From positions 1 to 8,467 of the forward strand of contig CAKQWG010000139.1 in assembly GCA_934278005.1 (NCBI GenBank): a stretch of 8,467 bases of DNA. The letters are read 5' to 3'. A program made the translations under genes and the position numbers. A model generated the notes under the pieces. That model had not been told where the DNA came from and searched no databases. It worked only from the letters and a program-made list of their open reading frames with translations. Shown here one piece after another: positions 1 to 6,230 of this stretch. The stretch is from an uncultured Pirellulaceae bacterium. Its GTDB lineage: Bacteria; Planctomycetota; Planctomycetia; Pirellulales; Pirellulaceae. Position 1 is the first letter of the stretch. Every line of letters starts with the position of its first letter.

Positions 1-1
1 A

Positions 2-1222
2 GTCGTCGGCGAGTTGGCCTTGGAGGGGCATACGCGGCCGATCAAAGGCGCTTTGTCGATGGCCATCGCGGCCCGCGCGGCGGGTTACAAGGGCCTGCTG
101 GTCCCCAGTCAAAACGCCAGTGAAGCTGCCGTCGTGGAAGAGATCGACATCATTCCTATCGATTCGCTCAGCCAAGCGGTTGGCTTTTTTGCAGGCACCC
201 TCGAGCTCGATCCGCATCCCTGTCAACTCAAGCAACTGTTCGCCGAATACAGCAACTACGAACTGGACTATGCTGACGTGCGCGGCCAGGACGTCGCCAA
301 ACGCGCCCTGACCATCGCTGCGGCGGGCGCGCATAACCTGCTGATGCTTGGGCCACCGGGTTCTGGCAAGACGATGCTAGCCAAGCGGCTGCCGTCGATC
401 CTGCCTACTCTGACGGCTGAGGAGTCCATTGAGACGACGCGCATCTACAGCTCACTGGGCCAGCTCAAACCGGGCCAGCCGCTGCTCGCCGTGAGGCCCT
501 TCCGCTCGCCGCACCACACCATCAGCAACGCTGGTCTTGTAGGCGGTGGCAGCCCGCCAGCCCCAGGTGAGATCAGCTTGGCACATCACGGCGTGCTGTT
601 CTTAGACGAGTTGCCGGAGTTCGATCGCCGTACACTAGAGGTCATGCGCCAGCCGCTGGAGGATCGCACAGTGACGATTTCGCGAGCTCTGCGGAGCGCG
701 ACTTTCCCGGCTAACTTCATGTTGGTGGCAGCCCTTAATCCATGCCCGTGCGGCTTCCGCACCGATCCACGCCGCAGTTGCTCGTGCAGCCAACCACAGA
801 TCGAGCGCTACATGGCGCGCATCTCGGGACCGCTGCTCGACCGCATCGACATCCACATTGAAGTCCCCGCCGTCCCCTTTCAAGAGCTCGCCTCTACTCA
901 GCCGGGGACCAGCAGCCAAGCCATGCGCGAGAGCGTGGAACGCGCCCGAACCAATCAAGCTGTTCGATTCGCCGGACATACCAATTTGTACAATGCTCAT
1001 CTATCGAGCCGGCAACTGCGCGAGTATTGTCCACTGGACAAGTCTGGCCTAAATATGCTCCGCGATAGCTGCAATGAACTTGGGCTGTCGGCACGCGCCC
1101 ACGACAAAATATTGAGGGTCTCCAGGACAATCGCCGATCTGGAAGATGCACCGCATATCACGACTGCCCATTTGCAGGAAGCCATCAACTATCGCATGCT
1201 CGACCGCAATCTGTTCTCTTAG
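2..1222 (+). CDS. comM: ComM/YifB-family Mg-chelatase-like AAA+ ATPase, 5'-truncated by window edge
   Basis: The reading frame is open from base 2, so the N-terminus (roughly 100 residues, judged from the usual ~500-residue family length) lies outside the window. The first visible residues, VVGELALEGHTRPIKG, match the ComM/YifB segment that follows the Lon-protease-like N-terminal domain. Counting from the TTG codon at 14, the Walker A motif GPPGSGKT is at residues 113-120 and Walker B VLFLDEL at 194-200. A cysteine cluster CPCG...CSCS lies at 244-258, and the C-terminal Mg-chelatase subdomain runs to the end. Family members are hexameric helicase-like ATPases; in naturally transformable bacteria ComM promotes branch migration during DNA uptake, and many non-competent bacteria carry the gene too. 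The TAG stop at 1220-1222 sits on the junction of a MITE-like repeat. No downstream gene is on the same strand; the next gene converges. Confidence 0.95.
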   Translation, partial: VVGELALEGHTRPIKGALSMAIAARAAGYKGLLVPSQNASEAAVVEEIDIIPIDSLSQAVGFFAGTLELDPHPCQLKQLFAEYSNYELDYADVRGQDVAKRALTIAAAGAHNLLMLGPPGSGKTMLAKRLPSILPTLTAEESIETTRIYSSLGQLKPGQPLLAVRPFRSPHHTISNAGLVGGGSPPAPGEISLAHHGVLFLDELPEFDRRTLEVMRQPLEDRTVTISRALRSATFPANFMLVAALNPCPCGFRTDPRRSCSCSQPQIERYMARISGPLLDRIDIHIEVPAVPFQELASTQPGTSSQAMRESVERARTNQAVRFAGHTNLYNAHLSSRQLREYCPLDKSGLNMLRDSCNELGLSARAHDKILRVSRTIADLEDAPHITTAHLQEAINYRMLDRNLFS

Positions 1223-1330
1223 CATCGTGCGGGAAATAAGTGTCGCACGATCGCTCCGTCGATCGGAAGTAATACAACGAACCGGCGGAGCGGTTCGGCG
1301 ACTATCAGACACTTATTTCCCGCACGATGC
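1222..1330. mobile_element. 109-bp MITE-like element with perfect 23-bp terminal inverted repeats
   Basis: Bases 1222-1244 and 1308-1330 are perfect reverse complements (23 bp, starting GCATCGTGCGGG). Both ends are flanked by the trinucleotide TTA (1219-1221 and 1331-1333), as a 3-bp target-site duplication would leave. The 63-bp interior has two further hairpins: CGATCG stems with loop CTCCGT (1248-1265), and CGAACCG/CGGTTCG stems with loop GCGGAG (1278-1297). A transcript would therefore fold into a long stem topped by two small arms. There is no room for a transposase, so it would be non-autonomous or a REP-like structured repeat. No T-tract follows either arm, so it is not a textbook intrinsic terminator. 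The inverted repeat is certain; mobility is inferred. Confidence 0.7.
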
Positions 1331-1370
1331 TTAGCCCTCGAGCAACATAGCTCCTCTATGCGAGCTAAGC
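1329..1370. other. Nested stem-loop downstream of comM, possible transcription-end structure
   Basis: The outer arms GCTTAGCCCTCG (1329-1340) and CGAGCTAAGC (1361-1370) pair apart from a two-base bulge. Inside them CATAG (1346-1350) pairs with CTATG (1356-1360) around the loop CTCCT. If the neighbouring MITE-like element inserted at TTA, the uninterrupted sequence would have had the comM stop codon in the left arm, which suits a comM terminator. No U-tract follows, so the terminator role is uncertain. Confidence 0.4.
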
Positions 1371-1463
1371 ACCCACGCATAAGCTTCCTGTTTTATCAAT
1401 CAACCGTGGCTAACGCCAAAACGGCTAATTATATGTCGAGACTTATGCGTGAATGCTTACTCG
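1361..1463. repeat. Second imperfect inverted repeat, reaching into the FAH-family gene stop
   Basis: Arms 1361-1383 and 1442-1463 match as reverse complements at 20 positions, with two mismatches and one single-base indel. The shared core reads TAAGCA, two variable bases, then CACGCATAAG. The 58-bp interior has a direct duplication of GGCTAA but no open frame. The right arm contains the stop codon (1457-1459, complementary strand) of the converging gene. It may be a second small element or a degenerate bidirectional terminator; the sequence does not decide between them. Confidence 0.55.
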
Positions 1464-2350
1464 AATCGATTGCGGAGCACGCCGAGCCCCTCGATCTCCA
1501 CTTCGCAGACCTCGCCCGAGCGCAAAAAACGCGGCGGCTTGCGAGCCGTGCCAACGCCGGGCGGGGTGCCAGTAAAAATAATGTCGCCGGGTTTCAAGAC
1601 GCAGCACTGCGAGATGTAGCTAATCAACTGTGCAGGGGAGAATATCAACTGCTGCGTGCTCGACTGCTGAAACACCTCTCCGTCGATGCGCATCGAGATC
1701 GACAAGTTTCCAGCGTCGGCAATATACTCGCGCGGCACAATGGCCGGTCCCACCGGAGCAAAATTTGGAAAGCTCTTGCCCAGCAGCCATTGCCGTCCCG
1801 GTCGGCCAATCTGCCAGTCGCGAGCGGAAACATCGTGCCCGCAGGTATAGCCAAAGACACACTCCTGGGCCTCCTCTTCGGAAACCTGCCAAGCTCTACG
1901 GCCGATGACCAATACCAGCTCGGCTTCATAGTCGACCTTGCTGCTACAACTGGGAATGGGCACTACATCGTCCGGACCGCACAGGCTGCCCGCCAGCTTA
2001 TTGAACACGATGGGTTCAGTAGGGATCTCCATACCGGTTTCAATAGCATGATCGCGATAGTTCAGGCCGATGCACAGCAGTTGGCCACCGCTTGGGACCG
2101 GGCACAGGATTCGAAAGGGTTGCGTTAGGCGAGGCGCGCTAGCCACCGCTTGCTCGATGCGTCCACTGAGCGTAGACCACTGCTCGATAGCTTCGAGCAT
2201 GCTGCCGGCCAAGGCATGTGGGCCACTGCCCAGATCGCACACGCTCAGTTTTTCCGCCGAGGCCGCGCCGGCCTCTGGGCCGGGTTCGCCGCATAAGGCG
2301 CCCCATGAAAGGCTTCCACTGCTCGTTTCAAAACGCACCAACCGCACCAT
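1457..2350 (-). CDS. Fumarylacetoacetate hydrolase (FAH) family protein
   Basis: The 297-residue protein has the complete C-terminal FAH fold. It shows CIGLNYRDHA (93-102), the metal-binding region KVDYEAELVLVIG (138-150, with E142 and E144), GYTCGHDVSARDWQ (167-180, with D173 as third metal ligand), GKSFPNFAPVGP (191-202), and the hallmark GDIIFTGTPPGVG (255-267). By family knowledge these are soluble Mg2+/Mn2+ enzymes acting on beta-diketo or oxaloacetate-like substrates: acylpyruvases, oxaloacetate decarboxylases, or 2-hydroxyhepta-2,4-diene-1,7-dioate isomerases. The substrate cannot be assigned here, and no aromatic-catabolism neighbours support a specific role. Residues 1-80 are the usual variable N-terminal part. 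The ATG is preceded by GGGAGAG (complement of 2357-2363). The gene follows an intrinsic terminator, so it is probably transcribed alone, and it converges on comM. Confidence 0.9.
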   Translation of the reverse strand: MVRLVRFETSSGSLSWGALCGEPGPEAGAASAEKLSVCDLGSGPHALAGSMLEAIEQWSTLSGRIEQAVASAPRLTQPFRILCPVPSGGQLLCIGLNYRDHAIETGMEIPTEPIVFNKLAGSLCGPDDVVPIPSCSSKVDYEAELVLVIGRRAWQVSEEEAQECVFGYTCGHDVSARDWQIGRPGRQWLLGKSFPNFAPVGPAIVPREYIADAGNLSISMRIDGEVFQQSSTQQLIFSPAQLISYISQCCVLKPGDIIFTGTPPGVGTARKPPRFLRSGEVCEVEIEGLGVLRNRFE

Positions 2351-2442
2351 AATTCACTCTCCCAAACATACGAAAACAAAACGCTTGCAGGATCGTCTCT
2401 CATCGGCGGAATGAGCAGCGATTAGCGAGCGCACGGCCCAAC

Positions 2443-2478
2443 AAAAAAAAGCACGCTGCGAAGAAACGCAGCGTGCTT
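2443..2478 (-). terminator. Rho-independent terminator of the cysteine-cluster protein gene
   Basis: On the minus strand a perfect 12-bp GC-rich stem (complement of 2467-2478 pairing with complement of 2449-2460) encloses the six-base loop at 2461-2466. It is followed by a run of eight T (complement of 2443-2450). It lies about 60 bases past the stop codon of the 2536-3009 gene and before the FAH-family gene, so it should separate the two transcripts. Confidence 0.92.
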
Positions 2479-2535
2479 GCATTGTGTCACCACCGACGGA
2501 TACCGCAACGTCCAACGGCAATCAGCGTCTGAAAA

Positions 2536-3009
2536 CTACTTGGTTTCGTGCTTAACAGGCTTGAACTTGCCTTTTTCGAAAGCCTTTTCACCAAAGACCG
2601 CCTCGACTTGTTCCTTGCCTTCTAGCGCTTCGGCTTTGCCCTTGCACTTATCGCAGCAGAACTTCACCTCGGCTCCGTTGACTTTGATGGCGGTGGCGTC
2701 GTTTAGTTTGCCACCGGTGAATGGGCAGACCTCTTGGGCGTACTGCTTGGTGGCTACCAACTGGTTATTGGCCTTGGCAGCGACCTTCGCCTTCTCTTCG
2801 TCGGTCATCTTCTCGAATTTGCCCTGGCAACCGTTGCAGCAGAAGTAGACGTTGCCTTCTTTGTACTTGGCGTGTTTTTCAACATTAGCCGCCTTGCTGT
2901 CTTGCAGCAGGCATTTGACGCCCTCCACGCTAACTTCTTCCGCTGCGATCGCGAAAGAGGATACCACAAGCGCCAATGCGACAAAGCCTAATCCAAGTTT
3001 CTTATTCAT
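2536..3009 (-). CDS. Small secreted protein with two YHS/TRASH-like cysteine clusters
   Basis: The 157-residue product begins MNKKLGLGFVALALVVSS, a classic signal peptide probably cleaved after AIAA (about residue 23). The mature part is a duplication of one metal-binding-like unit: C33-x23-C57-C58-x2-C61 (ending FCCNGC) and C95-x22-C118-C119-x2-C122 (ending FCCDKC). Each unit is followed by a lysine/glutamate-rich helix. The pattern resembles YHS/TRASH-type domains, which bind heavy metals such as copper; metal binding here is inferred from cysteine spacing only. The ATG at 3007-3009 is chosen over a longer in-frame start at 3114 because it gives the signal peptide and has AAGGTGA (complement of 3017-3023) eight bases or so upstream. 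A candidate promoter and a strong terminator suggest an independent transcript. The exact function is unknown. Confidence 0.85.
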   Translation of the reverse strand: MNKKLGLGFVALALVVSSFAIAAEEVSVEGVKCLLQDSKAANVEKHAKYKEGNVYFCCNGCQGKFEKMTDEEKAKVAAKANNQLVATKQYAQEVCPFTGGKLNDATAIKVNGAEVKFCCDKCKGKAEALEGKEQVEAVFGEKAFEKGKFKPVKHETK

Positions 3010-3090
3010 TGTGCAGTCACCTTCGTAAAAACAGGGGGGAGACGCGACGAAACTCGTCCGTTCAATACATACAATCCGCGCAGAGCACCA

Positions 3091-3119
3091 CTTTAAGCAC
3101 ATTCGCCCCCCCATGTCAA
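3091..3119 (-). promoter_or_regulatory. Candidate sigma70-type promoter for the cysteine-cluster protein gene
   Basis: On the minus strand a consensus -35 box TTGACA (complement of 3114-3119) is followed after 17 bases by TTAAAG (complement of 3091-3096) as a weak -10. The spacer has a run of seven G (complement of 3106-3112). The start codon is about 80 bases downstream. The -35 match is exact; the -10 is poor. Confidence 0.45.
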
Positions 3120-3129
3120 CGGGAGTAAG

Positions 3130-4377
3130 TCAATCATTCTCACGCAAGCTGTGAGCCCTCAGTCGCTCAGCCACGCCGGGAAGTCGTTCGGCCACGCCGG
3201 GGATCACTCGTCGAGCATTCTCGTGATAGATTTTTTTCAAGACATCATCGGGAAGGTCGACCCCGTAAATGCGCCAAAAGCCCTGAGGTGGAAAATCCTT
3301 TTCCGAGTAGGGGAAGTACTCGTCGCGCGTCTCTAGAAACCGCCAGTACAGTCGTAAGCGTGGCTCGGGTTGCGGACCGTCGGTACCAAACAGCACCCGG
3401 TCTTGGTATTCAATCAGGAACTTTCGCGCGGTGAACGGTTGACGCCCAAGTTCAGATATACGCGACGCGAATTCGACGACCACGTTGGCATGCTCATCGA
3501 GCATGTGGGCGGTCTGCTGCAGATCTTCGCCGTCGTTGCCGAAGTGGGCGGCGATAAAAGTAGTTTCAGGATGGCGGGCGAAAAGTCGGTCGCGAGCCGC
3601 GTGCAGCTCCTCACGGCGTGGGAAGCGATCTGCGGGAAAGTGCCAGTCGGGATGCCGTGAGAGTTCTTCATAGCGTTCGTTGGTTGGCGTAAGCGGCTCA
3701 AAAAAAGCGCTCGGGTCTGCCGTGTGCATAATCACCGGCAGGCCTAAATCGCCGCAAGCCGTCCAGATGGGATCGAAACGTGGGTCGTCTATAGCGATGA
3801 GACTGCCATCTGCATTGCGGTAGGACAGCCCGAACGATTTAAAAACCTTCAAGCCGCTGACCCCACGCTTGGCGGCCTTGCCGAGCTCGAGCACGGTGCG
3901 ATGAGCAAAATCGGATTGGTTGCAGGCCCACGTCTCAGGTTGGTCGTCAGCGCCGCTACCCTGCCAATCCACATTAGCAAAGATTAAAAAACGCTCGCGG
4001 TATTCACTCCACAGATACCGCATGTGCTCATCGAGCTGATGTCCGAGTCGCCCGTCCAGGCTGACACACATGGCAATGTTATTGCGGTCCATCAGTCGCA
4101 CGAACTCGTGCAACTGCTGCGGGTCGTGCCGCATGCGAAGCCAAAAATGGGTATGCACGTCGACCACAGGGAAATTGGCCCGTTGCAGATCGGTGTGGGC
4201 GACTGTGAGTTGCGACTTGGGTAGGAATTCAGATAACTTCAAATCCGGAGCAGCGGCGATTTCCCCAGAGTTCTGCCCGAGCACCACGCCCGAAGTTGCC
4301 CACAAGCTGAGGAGCATTAGCACAGGCAGCCGCCGCATACCGAGCCGCAGTACTGGCCGAATTACTAGTCGGTTCAT
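3130..4377 (-). CDS. Secreted amidohydrolase-family (Amidohydro_2 type) metal-dependent hydrolase
   Basis: The 415-residue protein has a positively charged start and hydrophobic segment (about residues 18-34, PVLMLLSLWATSGVVLG) typical of a signal peptide. A TIM-barrel amidohydrolase follows: VDVHTHFW (H75, H77), GLKVFKSFG (176-184), the metal-ligand strands PVIMHTADP (H218) and FIAAHFGN (H278), and LFGTDGPQ with the catalytic aspartate D333. The end YHENARR is typical of the family. Members include decarboxylases and hydrolases of aromatic or lactone substrates; the substrate here is unknown. The start at 4375-4377 is chosen because GAGGAG lies nine bases upstream and it gives the signal peptide at the N-terminus. 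An in-frame start at 4476 would add 33 non-signal residues and overlap the upstream gene. The C-terminus has a duplicated seven-residue unit, GVAERLP. The 79-base gap from the GNAT gene permits co-transcription. Confidence 0.88.
   Translation of the reverse strand: MNRLVIRPVLRLGMRRLPVLMLLSLWATSGVVLGQNSGEIAAAPDLKLSEFLPKSQLTVAHTDLQRANFPVVDVHTHFWLRMRHDPQQLHEFVRLMDRNNIAMCVSLDGRLGHQLDEHMRYLWSEYRERFLIFANVDWQGSGADDQPETWACNQSDFAHRTVLELGKAAKRGVSGLKVFKSFGLSYRNADGSLIAIDDPRFDPIWTACGDLGLPVIMHTADPSAFFEPLTPTNERYEELSRHPDWHFPADRFPRREELHAARDRLFARHPETTFIAAHFGNDGEDLQQTAHMLDEHANVVVEFASRISELGRQPFTARKFLIEYQDRVLFGTDGPQPEPRLRLYWRFLETRDEYFPYSEKDFPPQGFWRIYGVDLPDDVLKKIYHENARRVIPGVAERLPGVAERLRAHSLREND
3161..3202 (-). repeat. 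Tandem 21-bp duplication in the amidohydrolase C-terminus
   Basis: Bases 3161-3181 and 3182-3202 are adjacent 21-bp copies identical at 18 positions. They encode the near C-terminal series PGVAERLPGVAERL, so the frame is kept. The duplication lies after the last catalytic-domain motif and probably only lengthens the tail. Confidence 0.85.
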
Positions 4378-4456
4378 GGATTTTGACTCCTCATGAACAG
4401 CCAATAAATAACGCGCACAAAGATCGTGGATCTTAGCAGAAATCCACTGCGCTTCA

Positions 4457-4939
4457 CTACTCTCCCAATTCTTCAAGTTCGCGGTAGACCTCGTCGCGGC
4501 TTCGCAGTTGGAAGAACAGCGCTCGCTTTTGATCGGGCAGCGCGTAGTCGAAGCCCAAGTTATGCAAGAACTTCTCCGAGGAGCTGATCGCCATGACTTC
4601 CATAACCCCGCGCTGTCGCGCCAGTGCGACGCAGTGCGTCACTAGTACTCCGCCGATGCCTTTGCCTTGATGCGATTGGTGGACCGTTAAGCACTGGATT
4701 TCGGACAGCTTCTTGGAGTAGATTTCAATGGCTGAAAAGCCAACTACTTGTCCTTCAAACTCTGCCACGAAGCCGGTAGCGAGCAGGGCGGTGGTCTCGG
4801 CGCGCGTGCGTCGCAGTACCTTGCGCTGTTCGACAAATGGCCGCAGCAATTCAATCACTGCAGTTAGATCACTCTCTACTGCCGCGCGAACCGAATACCC
4901 CTGTGGGACAGCCGCTGAGTTGGATTGCTGATCCGACAA
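4457..4939 (-). CDS. GNAT acetyltransferase, resembling short N-acetylglutamate synthase (ArgA C-domain type)
   Basis: The 160-residue protein is a single GNAT domain. It has YSVRAAVESDLTAVIELLRP at 15-34, a beta4 strand with EIQCLTVHQSH at 80-90, the acetyl-CoA loop QGKGIG at 91-96, and the closing NLGFDYA at 127-133. The order DL..I..L.RP, then RRTRAE, then L.EIQCLTVH matches the acetyltransferase half of ArgA and the short NAGS proteins more than generic GNATs. It lies just downstream of argE, so acetylation of glutamate as the first step of arginine synthesis is plausible but inferred; another small-molecule acetyltransferase is possible. The start is TTG (4937-4939), with only a weak AGG nine bases upstream. 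No ATG lies nearby and the GNAT fold starts near residue 15. The 95-base gap to argE includes hairpins and an AT-rich stretch that could hold a promoter. Confidence 0.82.
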   Translation of the reverse strand: MSDQQSNSAAVPQGYSVRAAVESDLTAVIELLRPFVEQRKVLRRTRAETTALLATGFVAEFEGQVVGFSAIEIYSKKLSEIQCLTVHQSHQGKGIGGVLVTHCVALARQRGVMEVMAISSSEKFLHNLGFDYALPDQKRALFFQLRSRDEVYRELEELGE

Positions 4940-4951
4940 ATCACTAGACCT

Positions 4952-4976
4952 AATATAAATGTTTTCTTGGAGAAAA
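4952..4976 (-). promoter_or_regulatory. AT-rich possible promoter with a TTTTCT/AGAAAA dyad upstream of the GNAT gene
   Basis: On the minus strand TATATT (complement of 4952-4957) could be a -10 box about 13 bases before the TTG start. Directly upstream is a perfect dyad, TTTTCT and AGAAAA around a three-base centre (4962-4976). The stretch is far more AT-rich than its surroundings. No good -35 box is visible at 17 bases, so the promoter call is weak. If transcription started here the leader would be very short. Confidence 0.25.
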
Positions 4977-4996
4977 AATACTCAGTGTTTGATTAA

Positions 4997-5039
4997 GCTC
5001 TGGCGGGTTAGCCGGCGAGCGATAGGTCCCACGCCTATC
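4997..5039. other. Two stem-loops at the argE 3' end
   Basis: GATAGG (5021-5026) and CCTATC (5034-5039) form a perfect six-base stem that includes the argE stop codon. Next to it, 4997-5020 folds with GCTC/GAGC and GGC/GCC pairs and a bulge. On the minus strand a run of six T occurs at 4973-4978, about 20 bases beyond, too far for a standard intrinsic terminator. They may weaken read-through from argE into the GNAT gene or protect the 3' end. Confidence 0.35.
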
Positions 5040-6216
5040 CTACGTAATGCTCCAGCAGGTGCCGATAGGTGCGCACGCCGTGGTGCAGTTGCTGCACTTC
5101 GATCCATTCGTCGGAGCGATGGGCTTGCGCGATATTGCCGGGGCCGATCACAATCAGTTCCGACAATTCATCGAAGCAGCAGCCATCGGTGGCATAGCTG
5201 ACCGCATGCGGCTGGTCCTGCCCGAGGAGCTTCAGCGCGGTTTGCACGAGCGGGGTAGCGGGTGAAGTGTACAAAGGGCCCAGCGGTGGCTTCAGATTGA
5301 CTTCCAGATCCATGTGCCGCGCCGCCGCGAGCAGTTCCTCCAGCACCGATTGCCAATCGGTATCGGGCATGGGGCGAAAGAATATTCGGCAGGTGGCTTT
5401 GGCAACGGTGATATTTGTGGATTGAGGGACGTTCTCCAGCACAACATTCATCGTCAACGTGGGGGGCGAAAATTGCTGGTTCTGAAGCGATGCGTCGCTG
5501 TGGCAGCGCGCATTGAGTCGCTCGACCAACTGCAGAAAGGGAATCATTTGCCAGTTGGCATTTTGACCTTCGGCAGTACTGCTGTGCGCGGCCACGCCGT
5601 GGCTGGTGACATCCAGATGGCAGCCGCCTTTGTGCGCGTTGACAACTTGCAGCGAGGTTGGCTCGCAGATTAGCCCCGGCACACGACGCTCGACCATCTC
5701 GCGGTAGCTGGCCGACTGCTGAACCAGCAGTCGCGCACCGGCCATACCACACTCTTCATCCCCGGTTACAAAGAAATAGATTGGTGTTCGCTGTTGCTGC
5801 ACTTCGGTCTGCGCCACGGCGACCAGGGCCGCGGCTATGGGGCCTTTCATATCGCAGGCTCCGCGACCCCACATGCGCCCATCGGCGACGACACCCGAGA
5901 AGGGACCGCCATGAGGGCAGTCCCAGCCATCGACCGAAACCACGTCGCTGTGACAAAAGAAGCCGATGCCCGGAGAGTCGGTGGCCACCGCAGCAGCCCG
6001 GGCCGATGTCGGCCTGGCGGGAGTGAACTTGGTCGGCTCGCGCTTGGCCGCCAGGGCGATTTTTTCCGTCCCTTGAGTATCCACGTACGGCAGCTCGACT
6101 ACGTCGAATCCACAGTCACCCAGCGCGTCCGCAATGGCCCTGCTGACCTGAGCATTGGACGCCGAAGTAACCGAGTCGATAGCGATCAGTTGTCGGGCAA
6201 TTTTCTCAACGTCGAT
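5035..6216 (-). CDS. argE: Acetylornithine deacetylase (M20 family), apparent ATC start
   Basis: The M20 peptidase-like enzyme removes the acetyl group from N-acetylornithine in the linear arginine pathway. Read from ATC at 6214-6216 the protein is 393 residues, the normal ArgE length. Metal and catalytic motifs, numbered from there, are CHSDVV (H89, D91), ACDMKG (D122), TGDEECGMAG (E154, E155), ICEPT (E185) and the closing GPGNIAQAHRSDEW (H366), the last characteristic of ArgE. Residues 2-44 (VEKIARQLIAIDSVTS...GFDVVELPYV) match the conserved N-terminal helix and strand. The first standard start in frame, GTG at 6082-6084, would delete this part. An in-frame stop lies at 6235-6237 with no ATG, GTG or TTG between it and the ATC. 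TAGGAG eight bases before the ATC supports it. Residues 59-80 form an alanine/proline-rich linker. The divergent neighbour is glgC. Confidence 0.88.
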   Translation of the reverse strand: MDVEKIARQLIAIDSVTSASNAQVSRAIADALGDCGFDVVELPYVDTQGTEKIALAAKREPTKFTPARPTSARAAAVATDSPGIGFFCHSDVVSVDGWDCPHGGPFSGVVADGRMWGRGACDMKGPIAAALVAVAQTEVQQQRTPIYFFVTGDEECGMAGARLLVQQSASYREMVERRVPGLICEPTSLQVVNAHKGGCHLDVTSHGVAAHSSTAEGQNANWQMIPFLQLVERLNARCHSDASLQNQQFSPPTLTMNVVLENVPQSTNITVAKATCRIFFRPMPDTDWQSVLEELLAAARHMDLEVNLKPPLGPLYTSPATPLVQTALKLLGQDQPHAVSYATDGCCFDELSELIVIGPGNIAQAHRSDEWIEVQQLHHGVRTYRHLLEHYVG

Positions 6217-6224
6217 GTTTTCAA

Positions 6225-6230
6225 CTCCTA
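6225..6230 (-). promoter_or_regulatory. Ribosome binding site that fixes the ATC start of argE
   Basis: The complement of 6225-6230 reads TAGGAG, followed by eight bases and then ATC at 6216. This is near-ideal Shine-Dalgarno spacing, and no standard start codon lies in the correct frame at a suitable distance. Confidence 0.65.

Noticed and set aside
1222..1330. Classical rho-independent terminator for comM
   Set aside because: The arms are separated by 63 bases with internal hairpins and no T-tract follows on either strand; flanking TTA repeats fit a mobile element better.
1358..2128. Long plus-strand open frame of 256 codons opposite the FAH-family gene
   Set aside because: It has no recognisable domain, is antisense to a gene with all FAH family motifs, and its beginning lies in the repeat region. 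It is a shadow frame of GC-rich coding sequence.
3010..3114. Longer start (3114) for the cysteine-cluster protein
   Set aside because: The extra 35 residues would precede an obvious signal peptide and overlap the candidate promoter; the ATG at 3009 has a good ribosome binding site.
4378..4476. Longer start (4476) for the amidohydrolase
   Set aside because: It would overlap the GNAT gene and place 33 hydrophilic residues before a signal peptide; the ATG at 4377 has GAGGAG at proper spacing.
5168..5752. 194-codon minus-strand frame overlapping argE
   Set aside because: It is an alternative frame inside argE, rich in Arg, Ala and Gly with no family signature; argE has all its metal-ligand motifs in the other frame.
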